Origin: an uncultured Candidatus Melainabacteria bacterium
GTDB lineage: Bacteria > Cyanobacteriota > Vampirovibrionia > Gastranaerophilales > Gastranaerophilaceae
Assembly (NCBI GenBank): GCA_934700335.1
Contig: CAKUXM010000011.1
Coordinates: 1-45,837, forward strand
Direction: 5' to 3'
Length of the DNA stretch: 45,837 nucleotides
Shown: one piece after another, positions 16,849-26,543 of the stretch
How positions within the stretch are numbered: position 1 is the stretch's first letter
How the letters are laid out: each line of letters opens with the position of its first letter
Translations under genes and position numbers: made by a program
Notes under the pieces: model-generated
Databases searched by the model: none
What the model saw: the letters and a program-made list of their open reading frames with translations, nothing else
What the model was told of the DNA's origin: nothing

Positions 16849-17916
16849 ATGATAAAAAGAAGAAAAACAAAAGAGATAACAATAGGTAATGTAAAAATTG
16901 GTGGCGGTGCGCCTATTTCTGTACAATCAATGTGCAACACTGATACTCGTGATGTAAAAGCCACATTAGAACAAATTAAAAAACTTGAAGAAGCAGGTTG
17001 CGAAATCATTAGACTTGCAGTCTTGAATAAAGATGCGGCAGAAGCAATTAAAGAAATTGTGAAAAAGTCTTCAATTCCTGTTGTTTCTGATATACATTTT
17101 GATTACAGATTAGCAATTCAATGTATAAATAATGGGGTTGCAGCATTACGTTTAAATCCTGGCAACATTGGTCGTAGAGAAAATGTAGAAAAGGTTGTAA
17201 CTTTAGCAAAACAACAAAATATACCTATCAGAATTGGTATTAATGCTGGTTCGTTAGAAAAAAATCTGCAAGAATTAGATGTTTCTTTAGCAGAAAAAAT
17301 GGTTATGAGTGCTGAAGGACATATTAAAATTTTAGAAGATTTAGATTTTGATAAAATTAAAGTTTCATTGAAATCATCAGATGTACCTACAACAATTGAA
17401 GCATATAGATTATTTTCTGAAAGACATGATTACCCTCTACATTTGGGTATCACTGAATCAGGAACATTAAAAGGTGGCTTAGTTAAATCATCAGTAGGTA
17501 TTGGTGCATTATTGGCACAAGGTCTTGGCGATACAATAAGAGTTTCATTGACAGAAGATCCTGTTGAAGAAGTTCATGCAGGTTATGCAATTTTAAAATC
17601 TTTAAATCTTCGTCAACGAGGTGTAAACTTTGTGTCTTGCCCAACTTGTGGTAGAACTCAAATTGATTTAATCGGACTTGCAAAAAAAGTTGAAGAAAGG
17701 TTTAAAAATCTTGACGAACCTCTAACAATTGCAACAATGGGTTGCCCTGTTAATGGACCAGGTGAAGCAAAACACGCCGATTTTGGTATAGCTGGTGCTA
17801 TTGGAGAAGGATACATTTTTAGAAAAGGCGAAATTATTGCTAGAGTTCCAGAGGCTGAGCTTTTAGACAAATTTGAAGAAGTTATTGTTAATTACTTGAA
17901 CAATCCTGAAAAATAA
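16849..17916 (+). CDS. ispG: 4-hydroxy-3-methylbut-2-enyl diphosphate synthase IspG
   Basis: IspG (GcpE) converts methylerythritol cyclodiphosphate to HMBPP in the MEP isoprenoid pathway, using a [4Fe-4S] cluster fed by flavodoxin or ferredoxin. The 355-residue product is the short bacterial form: a TIM barrel (about 1-255, with VQSMCNTDTRD and LRLNPGNIG) and the C-terminal cluster domain. Cluster ligands are Cys264, Cys267 (SCPTCGRT), Cys299 and Glu306 (GCPVNGPGEAKHADFG). The start is the ATG directly after a -10 box. The gene for a small exported protein follows 26 bases downstream. IspH, the next enzyme, is also in this window. Confidence 0.97.
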   Translation: MIKRRKTKEITIGNVKIGGGAPISVQSMCNTDTRDVKATLEQIKKLEEAGCEIIRLAVLNKDAAEAIKEIVKKSSIPVVSDIHFDYRLAIQCINNGVAALRLNPGNIGRRENVEKVVTLAKQQNIPIRIGINAGSLEKNLQELDVSLAEKMVMSAEGHIKILEDLDFDKIKVSLKSSDVPTTIEAYRLFSERHDYPLHLGITESGTLKGGLVKSSVGIGALLAQGLGDTIRVSLTEDPVEEVHAGYAILKSLNLRQRGVNFVSCPTCGRTQIDLIGLAKKVEERFKNLDEPLTIATMGCPVNGPGEAKHADFGIAGAIGEGYIFRKGEIIARVPEAELLDKFEEVIVNYLNNPEK

Positions 17917-17942
17917 GTTATGATGTTATAAAAGGACAATTA

Positions 17943-18269
17943 ATGAAAAAGTTTTTTATACCAGTGATATTCTTATCTTTATTCTTGTCCGCAAACGTCG
18001 TAAATGCGTATGTAACTCAAGATGAAGTGTATTCTGAAGAATCTATGATTAATTATGGATATTCTGCTGATTTTGTTGAAATGTACAACAAAATTCAGGC
18101 TCGTTCTAATGGGGAACCTTATGATTACAAACCATCAGAAGACCCTATTTATAAGTATCAACCGTTCAAATCAATAAAAAGACTTATATATTATCTTGAT
18201 CCATCATCAGATACAAGCCAATTCTTAAATCACGATATCAAGAATTATCCTAACTATAACGATTACTAG
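17943..18269 (+). CDS. Small exported protein of unknown function
   Basis: A 108-residue protein with a clear signal peptide: basic MKK, a hydrophobic stretch FFIPVIFLSLFLSANVV, and a likely cleavage after VNA near residue 22. The mature part is hydrophilic and rich in Tyr, Ser, Asp and Pro (repeated DYKPSEDP and SSDTSQF type segments) with no cysteine, so it is unlikely to be a lipoprotein. No family is recognised. AAAGGACA serves as a ribosome site. It probably shares the ispG transcript. Its last four bases overlap the stop codon region of convergent nuoN. Confidence 0.7.
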   Translation: MKKFFIPVIFLSLFLSANVVNAYVTQDEVYSEESMINYGYSADFVEMYNKIQARSNGEPYDYKPSEDPIYKYQPFKSIKRLIYYLDPSSDTSQFLNHDIKNYPNYNDY

Positions 18270-19711
18270 ATGTTATATGCAATCAATTTGCATAACTCTA
18301 TTACGTGGTTAGGGAAAATACCGATGATAAGCGTAATTGTAGCGCATACGTACAATACGATGCTTGCTGATTCTGTTTTATAAATTACGTATCTTTCAGT
18401 TTGAGATGAATCTTTTTCAAACATAAGTTTTGCAATTCTTACGTAATAGTACAAAGCTATTACGATTGCGCAGATTAAAACTATCAAGAATGGTAAGAAT
18501 ACTAGACCCGATTGAGCGATTGCTGATAATAGATAAACTTTTGAGATAAAGCCAGATGTTAACGGCATTCCAGCTAACCCAAGTAGAGCAACTAAAAACG
18601 CTAATGAGAACATTGGATTTGTGTATGCAAAGCTTTTAAATTCGTATAGCTTATTTGAGAATGCTGAATTTTCAAGTAATACGACAGCTGAAAATACACC
18701 TAAATTCATAATAATATATGTTAATAGATAAAATAGTACAGTAGAAATATTGTATACACTAACAAGGCTTGCTGCAAAAATCATATACGAGGCGTTTGCA
18801 GAAGAACTTGCAGCTAATAAACGTTTAATATTCTTTTGTCTTATTGCTATTAAATTAGCCCAAACAACAGTTATTGAGGCAAGAACTAATAATATTACTG
18901 GAAATTCAAAGCTATAGCTAAAATTGAACACTAGTAATCTACATAAAATACCAAACACTGCTATTTTAGGAACAGACGAAATAAATGCTACAACAGAGGT
19001 TGCAGAAGCTTCGTAGATATCAAGTATCCAGTTTGCAAATGGAAATATAGCTAACTTAAACAACAATCCGCAAGTGATAAATACAACTGACAATGTGTAA
19101 ATCCATTCTGCAGTGTGTTGCATATAAAAGTCATTAATAACTGTAAAATTTACTGAAGAAGTTACACCATATAAATAAGAAATACCAAACAAAAATACGC
19201 ATGTTGCAACAGCATTTGTAATTAAATATTTAAACATAGCCTCTTTTGATTTGTAGCCTTTTGCAAACGCAATCAAGAACATACAACCAAAACTTAGCAT
19301 TTCCATAATTATAAACATTGATAAATAGTCGTTAACAGCCACAAGTAACATTGCAGAAAGAATTGTACCTAAATATATTGCGTGAAATTGAAAAGCTCTA
19401 TTTCTTCGAGAAGCAACAGCTTTTTTTGTAAGCAATGCACAAATTATACCTGAAATCAGTATCATTGCTTGCATAAATACAGTATAAATATTTGAAATTA
19501 AAGCATCTGAAAACGCATAGTAAATCGGTTCAAATTGAACGTCAAACAGTGAAATCAACGAAGCAAATAATGTGCCTACGGTAATCCATTTTGCAGATTT
19601 ATAAAATCTAATATTTTTATTTATTAAGCAAAATATGACTTGGACAAACATTCCAAGAATTATAATCATATTTGGTATAAAAATGTTAAAGATATCTAGT
19701 GAAGAATTCAT
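18266..19711 (-). CDS. nuoN: Complex I antiporter-like subunit NuoN (NdhB)
   Basis: The smallest of the three antiporter-like proton-pumping subunits in the membrane arm of NADH dehydrogenase-like complex I. The 481-residue product is almost entirely made of about 14 membrane helices and carries the proton-channel core, with ELEM-like IIMEMLSF and the Lys-bearing FKLAIFPFANWILDIYEAS and AASSSANASYM regions. The start ATG at 19711 overlaps the last base of the nuoM stop. It is the last gene of the operon, and it converges on the small exported protein. Confidence 0.93.
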   Translation of the reverse strand: MNSSLDIFNIFIPNMIIILGMFVQVIFCLINKNIRFYKSAKWITVGTLFASLISLFDVQFEPIYYAFSDALISNIYTVFMQAMILISGIICALLTKKAVASRRNRAFQFHAIYLGTILSAMLLVAVNDYLSMFIIMEMLSFGCMFLIAFAKGYKSKEAMFKYLITNAVATCVFLFGISYLYGVTSSVNFTVINDFYMQHTAEWIYTLSVVFITCGLLFKLAIFPFANWILDIYEASATSVVAFISSVPKIAVFGILCRLLVFNFSYSFEFPVILLVLASITVVWANLIAIRQKNIKRLLAASSSANASYMIFAASLVSVYNISTVLFYLLTYIIMNLGVFSAVVLLENSAFSNKLYEFKSFAYTNPMFSLAFLVALLGLAGMPLTSGFISKVYLLSAIAQSGLVFLPFLIVLICAIVIALYYYVRIAKLMFEKDSSQTERYVIYKTESASIVLYVCATITLIIGIFPNHVIELCKLIAYNI

Positions 19712-21222
19712 TATATGCCTACGCTTTCTATAATTGTTTCAACAACAGGACTTATCATATCAACGATACCCATTGGATAAATACCAAAGAAAATGATAAC
19801 AGCTGATAATGATGCTAATATTACAAATTCGTGTGTTGAGATATCTCGTAGATTTCTCCAACATTCTTGAATTTGACCGTAAAAACATTTATGTAAAAGT
19901 TTTAAAATATAAGCAACGCTTAAAACTAAAACAATCATTGCTAAAAATACGATAATTGGAATTAATATAGGTGTTTCATATTGAGCTGTAAATGCACCCC
20001 AGAACGATAGAAATTCACCAACAAACCCAGAAGTTAGTGGTAAACCAACCCCTGCAAGAGAAATAATTATAGTAAAGGCAGTTAGATTAGGTAAAACTTT
20101 CGCAAGACCACCTAACATATTCAAATCTCTTGTCTTTGTTCTTATATAAATAATTCCGACAATCATAAAGAGTCCTGCCGCAACAAGCCCGTGTGAAACC
20201 ATTTGAAAAATTCCACCTGTTAGACCAAATTCATTATTTGCGCATAAACCAAGCAAAACAATGCCCATATTTGAAATACTTGAATAAGCAACAATCTTTT
20301 TCATATCGTTTTGATGATATGCAAGAATAGCAGCGTGAATTATATTTATTAGCGCAAATATTAGTAAAATTGGTGCAATCAATTTAAACGCATCTGGTAA
20401 CAACATTATATTAAATCTTATAAAACCGTATGCGCCTAATTTTAGCAAAATACCCGCTAATAGCATACTTACCGGAGTCGGAGCATCAACGTGTGCTTTA
20501 GGAAGCCAAGTATGTAGAGGAATAATTGGCATTTTTACAAAGAAACCAATCATTAATAAAATTGATATCAAAACTTGAACATACATTGGCAATTTATCTA
20601 CAATATCAATGTCCGTAAATAACGATGTCATTTGTGCATTTAGAGTATTATTGAAGTAGTGTAGCAATAATATACCAACTAGCATAAACATACTACCTAA
20701 AAATGTGTATAACAAGAACTTCATCGCTGATTTTTGAGAATTTCCTGTACCCCAAAGATTAATCAAAAAATACATTGGAATAAGTTCTAATTCCCAGAAT
20801 AAGAAGAATAGAAACATATCGCAAGATGAAAATACACCTAAAATAGCTGTTTCTAATAGGAAAATTAATCCATAGTATAATTTATGACGTTTTCTGATAC
20901 AAGTCTTGCTTGCAATTGTTGCTAATAATACTAAAAAAGAGGTTAAGATTACCATTACTAATGATAATCCGTCAAGGGTAAATACAGAACGAACACCTAG
21001 TGATGGAACACCATTAATTCCGAAAAATGATAATTCTGCAAAATACGGTTCTGCCGGATTATAAAAAATCCAAAAACACAAGGCGTATATAAAATGTAGA
21101 GTTGCAAAACCCTTAGCAAATCTACGAATAATGACTTCTTGACCTTTAAAGATTGGTAACAAATACAATACAGGTACGATTAATGGCGCAAATATTAATA
21201 AATTTAGTGATAAATACTTCAT
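19711..21222 (-). CDS. nuoM: Complex I antiporter-like subunit NuoM (NdhD)
   Basis: A 503-residue polytopic membrane protein with about 14 helices. Key family motifs are FLFFLFWELELIPMYFLI (with the conserved membrane Glu), PLHTWLPKAHVDAPTPVSMLLAG with the channel Lys, and KKIVAYSSISNMG. It pumps protons in the membrane arm of complex I. The spacing to nuoL is nil, so translation is probably coupled. Length is normal for NuoM. Confidence 0.96.
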   Translation of the reverse strand: MKYLSLNLLIFAPLIVPVLYLLPIFKGQEVIIRRFAKGFATLHFIYALCFWIFYNPAEPYFAELSFFGINGVPSLGVRSVFTLDGLSLVMVILTSFLVLLATIASKTCIRKRHKLYYGLIFLLETAILGVFSSCDMFLFFLFWELELIPMYFLINLWGTGNSQKSAMKFLLYTFLGSMFMLVGILLLHYFNNTLNAQMTSLFTDIDIVDKLPMYVQVLISILLMIGFFVKMPIIPLHTWLPKAHVDAPTPVSMLLAGILLKLGAYGFIRFNIMLLPDAFKLIAPILLIFALINIIHAAILAYHQNDMKKIVAYSSISNMGIVLLGLCANNEFGLTGGIFQMVSHGLVAAGLFMIVGIIYIRTKTRDLNMLGGLAKVLPNLTAFTIIISLAGVGLPLTSGFVGEFLSFWGAFTAQYETPILIPIIVFLAMIVLVLSVAYILKLLHKCFYGQIQECWRNLRDISTHEFVILASLSAVIIFFGIYPMGIVDMISPVVETIIESVGI

Positions 21223-23082
21223 TTACACCTCCACGAAATAAGCAACAAGCGAATACACAACACAGAAAATTGTAAATAATGCTGCTAAAATTAAGAATGA
21301 ATAACTAATATATGATTGGATATTTCCTGTTTGTAATTTTGAACATATCCAAGATTTCAATTTTACTAAAAATACAATTACTCCTACAAACCCGTCATAT
21401 ACGTATGTTTCAACAAAATTAAATGCCTCTGTTATAGAAGAATAAATATTTTTTGCAAAATAATTGTAGAAATTATCGATATATAAAGCATTATAAGATA
21501 AATTATACAACACTGGTAATTTTATTAAATTTCTTGATTTTCTAAATAATATAAGCGCAGTTATTAAACCTAATAATTCAATAGTTACAGGTAAAATTTC
21601 TGTTTTAATATCGTTTAGGTGAGGGAAGAAAAAGCCTAAAATCACAATAAAAAATGTCATCAAAATTGTAGGAATAATAAGACCATTTGATACTTTATGA
21701 ACATTTTCAGAAGCTTCTGTTTTTCCCTCAAAAACAACAAAATATAATCTAAATATGTAATACGCAGTCATAAATGAAACCAGTATTAATAGTGATAAAA
21801 TTAGATAATTAGAGGTTTCAAACAATTGATGAATAATAAGAGATTTTGAAACAAAACCGCTAAACATCAAGCCACATAAAGATAATGCTCCAATTATAAA
21901 ACATGTAGCTAATATTGGAGATTTTTTTCTTAAACCACCCATTTTATGAATATTTGAATTCCCTGCAAAAGCGGTTATTATCGCACCTGCGCATAGGAAC
22001 AACATTGATTTTATAAAAGCGTGAGAACATAAATAAACAATACCGCCTGTTAGAGCCCCCGAACCAAGTGCAACAAACATTATACCAAGTTGAGAACTTG
22101 TTGAATATGCCAAAATCTTTTTGACATCGTCGCAAGTCATTGCAAAATATGCGCATAAAATTGCGGTAATCAAGCCGATTGCTATAATAAAATTCATTGC
22201 AAAAGTTGATTGAAAATAAATTGGATACAATCTCGCAACCAAAAATACACCTGCTGCGACCATTGTTGCAGAATGAATTAAGGCACTCACAGGAGTAGGA
22301 CCTTCCATTGCATCAACAAGCCACGTATGAAGTGGAAATTGAGCTGATTTCGCAATTGAGCCAAAGAATATCATAACGCAGATTATTGCAAATGTTGTTT
22401 CTGTTGTATAAGTATATAATATTGATGAAATCTCGTCTAAACTTGAATAAGGAATAGCAACAAACGAATTATCTGAGGCATAATTATACATCAATACTGA
22501 CGAAAAAATTATTCCTGCAAGCAAAAGCGTATCACCAATTCTATTCATTAAAAAAGCTTTTTTGGCTGCTTTTTGAGCTGAATCTTTTTTATACCAAAAT
22601 CCAATTAGTAAATAACTTGCAACACCAACAAGTTCCCAAAATATGTACGTTTGGAAAATATTTGGAGCTAAAACAAGACCTATCATGGTAAAGGTAAAAA
22701 AGTTAAAGAAGGTGAAAAATCTTACAAAGCTTTTGTCCTCCTTCATATAATAATAAGCATAAATTTGTACGATTAAAGAAACTGCAAACACAATCAACAT
22801 AAGAAATGCTGAAATTAAATCAACATAACAACCTAAATCAAAGGCAATACCTTTAACATTTAAGAAATTAATTACCGATTCGTATGTAAAATTAGGAGTT
22901 AGCAACACTTTTGCCAATACGAAAGATGATGAAATAACTCCCCATACGCTTGATAATAAGGTCAAAGCTAGAATCGTTTTTTTCGATTTTAAGATTCCTG
23001 TAAATTTTCCAATCAAAATAAGCAATGTTACCCACATTGGGAAAAATAATGTTAACGATATATTTTGAACAAAAAAGTCCAT
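21223..23082 (-). CDS. nuoL: Complex I antiporter-like subunit NuoL (NdhF)
   Basis: The distal proton-pumping subunit, 619 residues with about 15-16 membrane helices. Typical motifs are FWELVGVASYLLIGFWY, SAQFPLHTWLVDAMEGPTP and KKILAYSTSSQLG. The C-terminal part (from about residue 510) carries the extra helices expected for the lateral arm that braces NuoM and NuoN. Its ATG overlaps the nuoK stop in a TAATG arrangement. Confidence 0.96.
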   Translation of the reverse strand: MDFFVQNISLTLFFPMWVTLLILIGKFTGILKSKKTILALTLLSSVWGVISSSFVLAKVLLTPNFTYESVINFLNVKGIAFDLGCYVDLISAFLMLIVFAVSLIVQIYAYYYMKEDKSFVRFFTFFNFFTFTMIGLVLAPNIFQTYIFWELVGVASYLLIGFWYKKDSAQKAAKKAFLMNRIGDTLLLAGIIFSSVLMYNYASDNSFVAIPYSSLDEISSILYTYTTETTFAIICVMIFFGSIAKSAQFPLHTWLVDAMEGPTPVSALIHSATMVAAGVFLVARLYPIYFQSTFAMNFIIAIGLITAILCAYFAMTCDDVKKILAYSTSSQLGIMFVALGSGALTGGIVYLCSHAFIKSMLFLCAGAIITAFAGNSNIHKMGGLRKKSPILATCFIIGALSLCGLMFSGFVSKSLIIHQLFETSNYLILSLLILVSFMTAYYIFRLYFVVFEGKTEASENVHKVSNGLIIPTILMTFFIVILGFFFPHLNDIKTEILPVTIELLGLITALILFRKSRNLIKLPVLYNLSYNALYIDNFYNYFAKNIYSSITEAFNFVETYVYDGFVGVIVFLVKLKSWICSKLQTGNIQSYISYSFLILAALFTIFCVVYSLVAYFVEV

Positions 23083-23408
23083 TAGCCTTTTAACTCCTTG
23101 TAATCATTGATATCAACGCTGTGTTTTGATTTGTACATTAGATAGAAAATTGCAACAGCAATAGCTAATTCGATTGCACCTATTCCAATGTAAAATATTG
23201 AAAAAACATATCCTGTCATATTTACGTTATCTACAAATGATGAAAACGCAATAAAATTAATATTTACAGATGTAAGCATAAACTCTATTGATATTAATAC
23301 TTTGAAAATATTTTTTGAAATAATAACGCCAACAAAGCCTATTACAAAGAGTACTAGCGAAATTATCAAATAGTGAAACAACGATACGTTACAAATCAAA
23401 TTACCCAC
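23082..23408 (-). CDS. nuoK: Complex I subunit NuoK (NdhE)
   Basis: A 108-residue protein with three membrane helices, including conserved buried glutamates in KVLISIEFMLTSVNINF and IGIGAIELAIAVAIFYL, which belong to the proton pathway next to NuoJ. The start is a GTG at 23408; it is supported by an AAGGAG ribosome site about 8 bases upstream, inside the end of nuoJ. Confidence 0.95.
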   Translation of the reverse strand: MGNLICNVSLFHYLIISLVLFVIGFVGVIISKNIFKVLISIEFMLTSVNINFIAFSSFVDNVNMTGYVFSIFYIGIGAIELAIAVAIFYLMYKSKHSVDINDYKELKG

Positions 23409-23946
23409 GTTTTTTCTCCTTGTATAAGTTCAATGTTGATAGTCCTAAAATCACCATAAAAATTAGCAGAGAAACTAATTCAAAGGCGAAGAAGAATTTT
23501 GTATATAATCCAGTTGAAATAGCATCAAACATCTCAAACTGATTTATATTTAATGCAGACTGAGGCGTAAATAACCACTCAATTACTGATGATGAAATAA
23601 TTAATATGTTAAATATAGTTAAAACCAATAATACAGCGGAAATTAACGCAATTAAAAATTTTGGCGAAAAAGATAAATTTAATAAATCTTCTTTTTGTTG
23701 AGAAGTAAACATAATTGCTAACACAAATAAAATTGGCACTGCTAAACCGTAGATTGCAATTTGTACAACTGCATTATATTGAGCATTTAATAGAAAGAAT
23801 AATCCTGCCGTTGCAAAAAAAACAATTACGGCTAAAAATATTGAATGAATAATCTTTTTAGCAAGAATTGAGCAAATAGCGCAACCTAAAATAAGAAAGG
23901 CGCAAGTATAAAATATAATGCTTACTAAAATATCTGAGCTATTCAT
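23401..23946 (-). CDS. nuoJ: Complex I subunit NuoJ (NdhG)
   Basis: A membrane subunit with five predicted helices, 181 residues from the ATG at 23946. I prefer this start over a GTG at 23958 because AGGTGAGGA lies just before it. The conserved third-helix region is QYNAVVQIAIYGLAVPILFV. Overlaps of 8 bases with nuoI and of 8 with nuoK indicate coupled translation. Confidence 0.93.
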   Translation of the reverse strand: MNSSDILVSIIFYTCAFLILGCAICSILAKKIIHSIFLAVIVFFATAGLFFLLNAQYNAVVQIAIYGLAVPILFVLAIMFTSQQKEDLLNLSFSPKFLIALISAVLLVLTIFNILIISSSVIEWLFTPQSALNINQFEMFDAISTGLYTKFFFAFELVSLLIFMVILGLSTLNLYKEKKRG

Positions 23947-24334
23947 TATTTTCCTCACCTTTCTTATAATTTACAATCAAATTTTCTTTATTACCTGTTG
24001 CCAATTCATATTCTTTACCCATTTCAATTGCTTTTGGCTTGCAATAGAATGCGCAATTTCCGCAAAAGATACATTTGTTGTAGTCAATAGTGTAACTAAC
24101 AACTTTCTTATCTTGTTTTTCAATCATAATCGCATTTGCAGGGCAAACTTGTTGGCAAATTCCACAACCAAGACATTTATTAATATCATAATTGTGTTTT
24201 CCTCTAAATTTATCGCTTAAAATTTGTTTCTTTTCAGGATATTCAAGAGTTACACGATTTTTGAAGGCGTGTTTAAATACAGTGATATGACCTTTTACAA
24301 GAGCTAAGATTGATTTAAAAAACTCTTTAAACAT
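23939..24334 (-). CDS. nuoI: Complex I ferredoxin-like subunit NuoI (NdhI)
   Basis: A 131-residue protein with two [4Fe-4S] motifs: CLGCGICQQVCPANAI at about 55-70 and CIFCGNCAFYCKPKAI at about 93-108. In complex I these hold clusters N6a and N6b and pass electrons to N2 in NuoB. With NuoEFG absent, NuoI is the likely entry point for electrons from a soluble donor, as proposed for ferredoxin-dependent NDH-1. The ATG overlaps the nuoH stop by one base. Confidence 0.96.
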   Translation of the reverse strand: MFKEFFKSILALVKGHITVFKHAFKNRVTLEYPEKKQILSDKFRGKHNYDINKCLGCGICQQVCPANAIMIEKQDKKVVSYTIDYNKCIFCGNCAFYCKPKAIEMGKEYELATGNKENLIVNYKKGEENNE

Positions 24335-25437
24335 TAGTTTAGCCCTCCAAGATTTACAAGATACTTAAATGTGCATATATACATAAAGTTTATAATTGAA
24401 AGTGGCAGAAGAAATTTCCAACTAAAATTTAATAGCGAAGATGACTTTAATCTAGGGAGAGTTGCTCTAACCCACATAATCATAAAACATAAGAAGAAAG
24501 TCTTGATAAAGAACCACACAGTTTGCTCAAAATAAACAAAAATTTGTGCAGTTACGTTGTTTGAAATAAGTTTTTCTGAAATATAAAAACCTAATGGTGA
24601 TAAAAAACCTCCAAAGAACAAAGCAACAATAAAGGCTGACATTGCAAATAACATTGCATATTCACCTAAAAAGAATAGTGCAAATCTCATTCCAGAATAT
24701 TCAACATTATATCCTGCAACTAACTCACTTTCAGCTTCTGGCAAGTCAAATGGGCATCTATTAAGTTCTGCGATTGCGCAAATGAACATTATTATAAACC
24801 CTAAGAAACAAGGAAAAATGAACCAACCGCAAACTTGATACATAGAAATTTGTGATTGAATAATGTTTTTTAAATTCAATGATGAAGCTAAAACTGCGAT
24901 TGATAATAGCGCAAACATCATTGGTATTTCATAGCTTATAGCTTGTGCTACTGAACGCACAGCACCAATTAGGGAATATTTATTATTACTTGAATAACCT
25001 GCTAAAACAGTTCCCATAACGGGAATTAGCGCAATTACCATAAACATCAATGCAGAGATTGAAGTTGAGAACATATCAAATTCTGCAGAGAATGGAATCA
25101 CTCCCCAACATAGCATAACTGGTGAAAACGCAATAATTGGCGCTAAAGTAAATAAAATTTTATCAGTTGTATTTGGTTCAATATTTTCTTTGCATAGCAA
25201 CTTAATTGCATCAGCAACCGTCTGCAAGCAACCCCATAGTCCAACTCTGTTTGGACCTTTTCTTTGAGTAAATAATGCCAAAACTTTTCTTTCCATAAGC
25301 ACTAATACTAAAACAACCAAAATAAGAGCTATGGTAACGATTATAAATGGAAAAATAGGAAATACAACATATGCAATTTCTTTTGGTAAATTATATTTTG
25401 CAAGATATTCAATAAATAAATTTAATAAATAACTCAT
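24334..25437 (-). CDS. nuoH: Complex I subunit NuoH (NdhA)
   Basis: NuoH forms the heel of the membrane arm and much of the quinone chamber. The 367-residue product has about eight helices and the conserved motifs LMERKVLALFTQRKGPNRVG, LCKENIEPNTTDK, YEIPMMFALL and CPFDLPEAESELVAGYNVEYSG. Length is normal. Start and stop overlap neighbours by one base each (TAATG). Confidence 0.97.
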   Translation of the reverse strand: MSYLLNLFIEYLAKYNLPKEIAYVVFPIFPFIIVTIALILVVLVLVLMERKVLALFTQRKGPNRVGLWGCLQTVADAIKLLCKENIEPNTTDKILFTLAPIIAFSPVMLCWGVIPFSAEFDMFSTSISALMFMVIALIPVMGTVLAGYSSNNKYSLIGAVRSVAQAISYEIPMMFALLSIAVLASSLNLKNIIQSQISMYQVCGWFIFPCFLGFIIMFICAIAELNRCPFDLPEAESELVAGYNVEYSGMRFALFFLGEYAMLFAMSAFIVALFFGGFLSPLGFYISEKLISNNVTAQIFVYFEQTVWFFIKTFFLCFMIMWVRATLPRLKSSSLLNFSWKFLLPLSIINFMYICTFKYLVNLGGLN

Positions 25438-26543
25438 TATTTATCCACCTCCGGCAAAATTACATCTAACGAACCAAAGATTGCCATTAAATCAGCCATT
25501 TCAGCATCTTTAAGCAATTCTGGTAAAACTTGTACAGCGTAATATGAACCAGTTCTCCATTTAACACGCAATGGATTTCTACCCTCAGCTTTTACTGTAC
25601 AAGAAGTTAAACCTCTTGGAGCCTCAACAGATGAAGTGTATTCACCATTTATATTTAATACAATTGGTTTTACAGTTTTATTTAAAACCTCTTCTTTTGA
25701 AGATTTAATATAATTAACGCATTGAGTAACAATTGCTAGTGATGAATACAATTCTGCAATTCTGACTTTATATCTTGAAAAAGCATCGCAATCATATTCA
25801 ATTGCAGGTTCAAAATTGAACTCGCTATATACAAGATATGGATTAGATTTTCTAAAATCTAAATTTACGCCTGATGCTCTTAAATTGGGACCGGTAATAG
25901 AATATTGGATAGCTTTATTTTTAGGTAACAATCCTTTTCCGAGTGTTCTTGATTTAAAAATAGGATTATCAGTAATAATAGACTCATAATCCTCAATACA
26001 AGCAGGCATATCATCAACAAAACCTTGAATTTTGTCCAAATTTTCGATAGGTATATCGTATCTAACTCCGCCAAAAGTAAAGTAGTTATACATCATTCGT
26101 TGACCAGTTAATTCCTCAAAGATATGTAAAATACGTTCTCTATCTCTAAAAGCATAGAATAGTGGAGAAGATGCACCTAAATCAAGTAAGTATGTACCTA
26201 ACCATAACAAGTGTGATGAAATACGGTTAAGTTCCATACATAAAACTCTTATATATTGAGCTTTTTTAGAAACTTCAATATTCGCAATTTTTTCAATTGC
26301 ATCGCAATAAACATAAGAATTAAAAAATCCGCCAAGATAATCAATTCTGTCTACAACAGGTAAGTATTGTAAATATGTACGATTTTCCGCCATTTTCTCA
26401 ATGCCACGATGAAGATATCCAACCTCTGGAGTGCAAGATTTTATAATTTCCCCATCAAGGTTTAAAATTAGTCTCAAAACCCCATGCGTAGAAGGGTGTT
26501 GAGGACCAACATTAATTTTCATTTCTCTGAATTGGTTAGTCAT
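25437..26543 (-). CDS. nuoD: Complex I 49-kDa subunit NuoD (NdhH)
   Basis: NuoD, related to [NiFe]-hydrogenase large subunits, lines the quinone site next to NuoB. From the ATG at 26543 the product has 368 residues; a further upstream start at 26573 would add ten residues that do not fit the family. Motifs seen are GPQHPSTHGVLRL, EVGYLHRGIEKMAE, NRISSHLLWLGT and the C-terminal LDVILPEVDK. The catalytic His/Asp-type quinone ligands are in place. The start lies inside the last 8 bases of nuoC. Confidence 0.96.
   Translation of the reverse strand: MTNQFREMKINVGPQHPSTHGVLRLILNLDGEIIKSCTPEVGYLHRGIEKMAENRTYLQYLPVVDRIDYLGGFFNSYVYCDAIEKIANIEVSKKAQYIRVLCMELNRISSHLLWLGTYLLDLGASSPLFYAFRDRERILHIFEELTGQRMMYNYFTFGGVRYDIPIENLDKIQGFVDDMPACIEDYESIITDNPIFKSRTLGKGLLPKNKAIQYSITGPNLRASGVNLDFRKSNPYLVYSEFNFEPAIEYDCDAFSRYKVRIAELYSSLAIVTQCVNYIKSSKEEVLNKTVKPIVLNINGEYTSSVEAPRGLTSCTVKAEGRNPLRVKWRTGSYYAVQVLPELLKDAEMADLMAIFGSLDVILPEVDK

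Noticed and set aside
23918..24220. 100-codon plus-strand frame across nuoI/nuoJ
   Set aside because: It is antisense to the conserved ferredoxin-type cysteine motifs of nuoI; no independent support.
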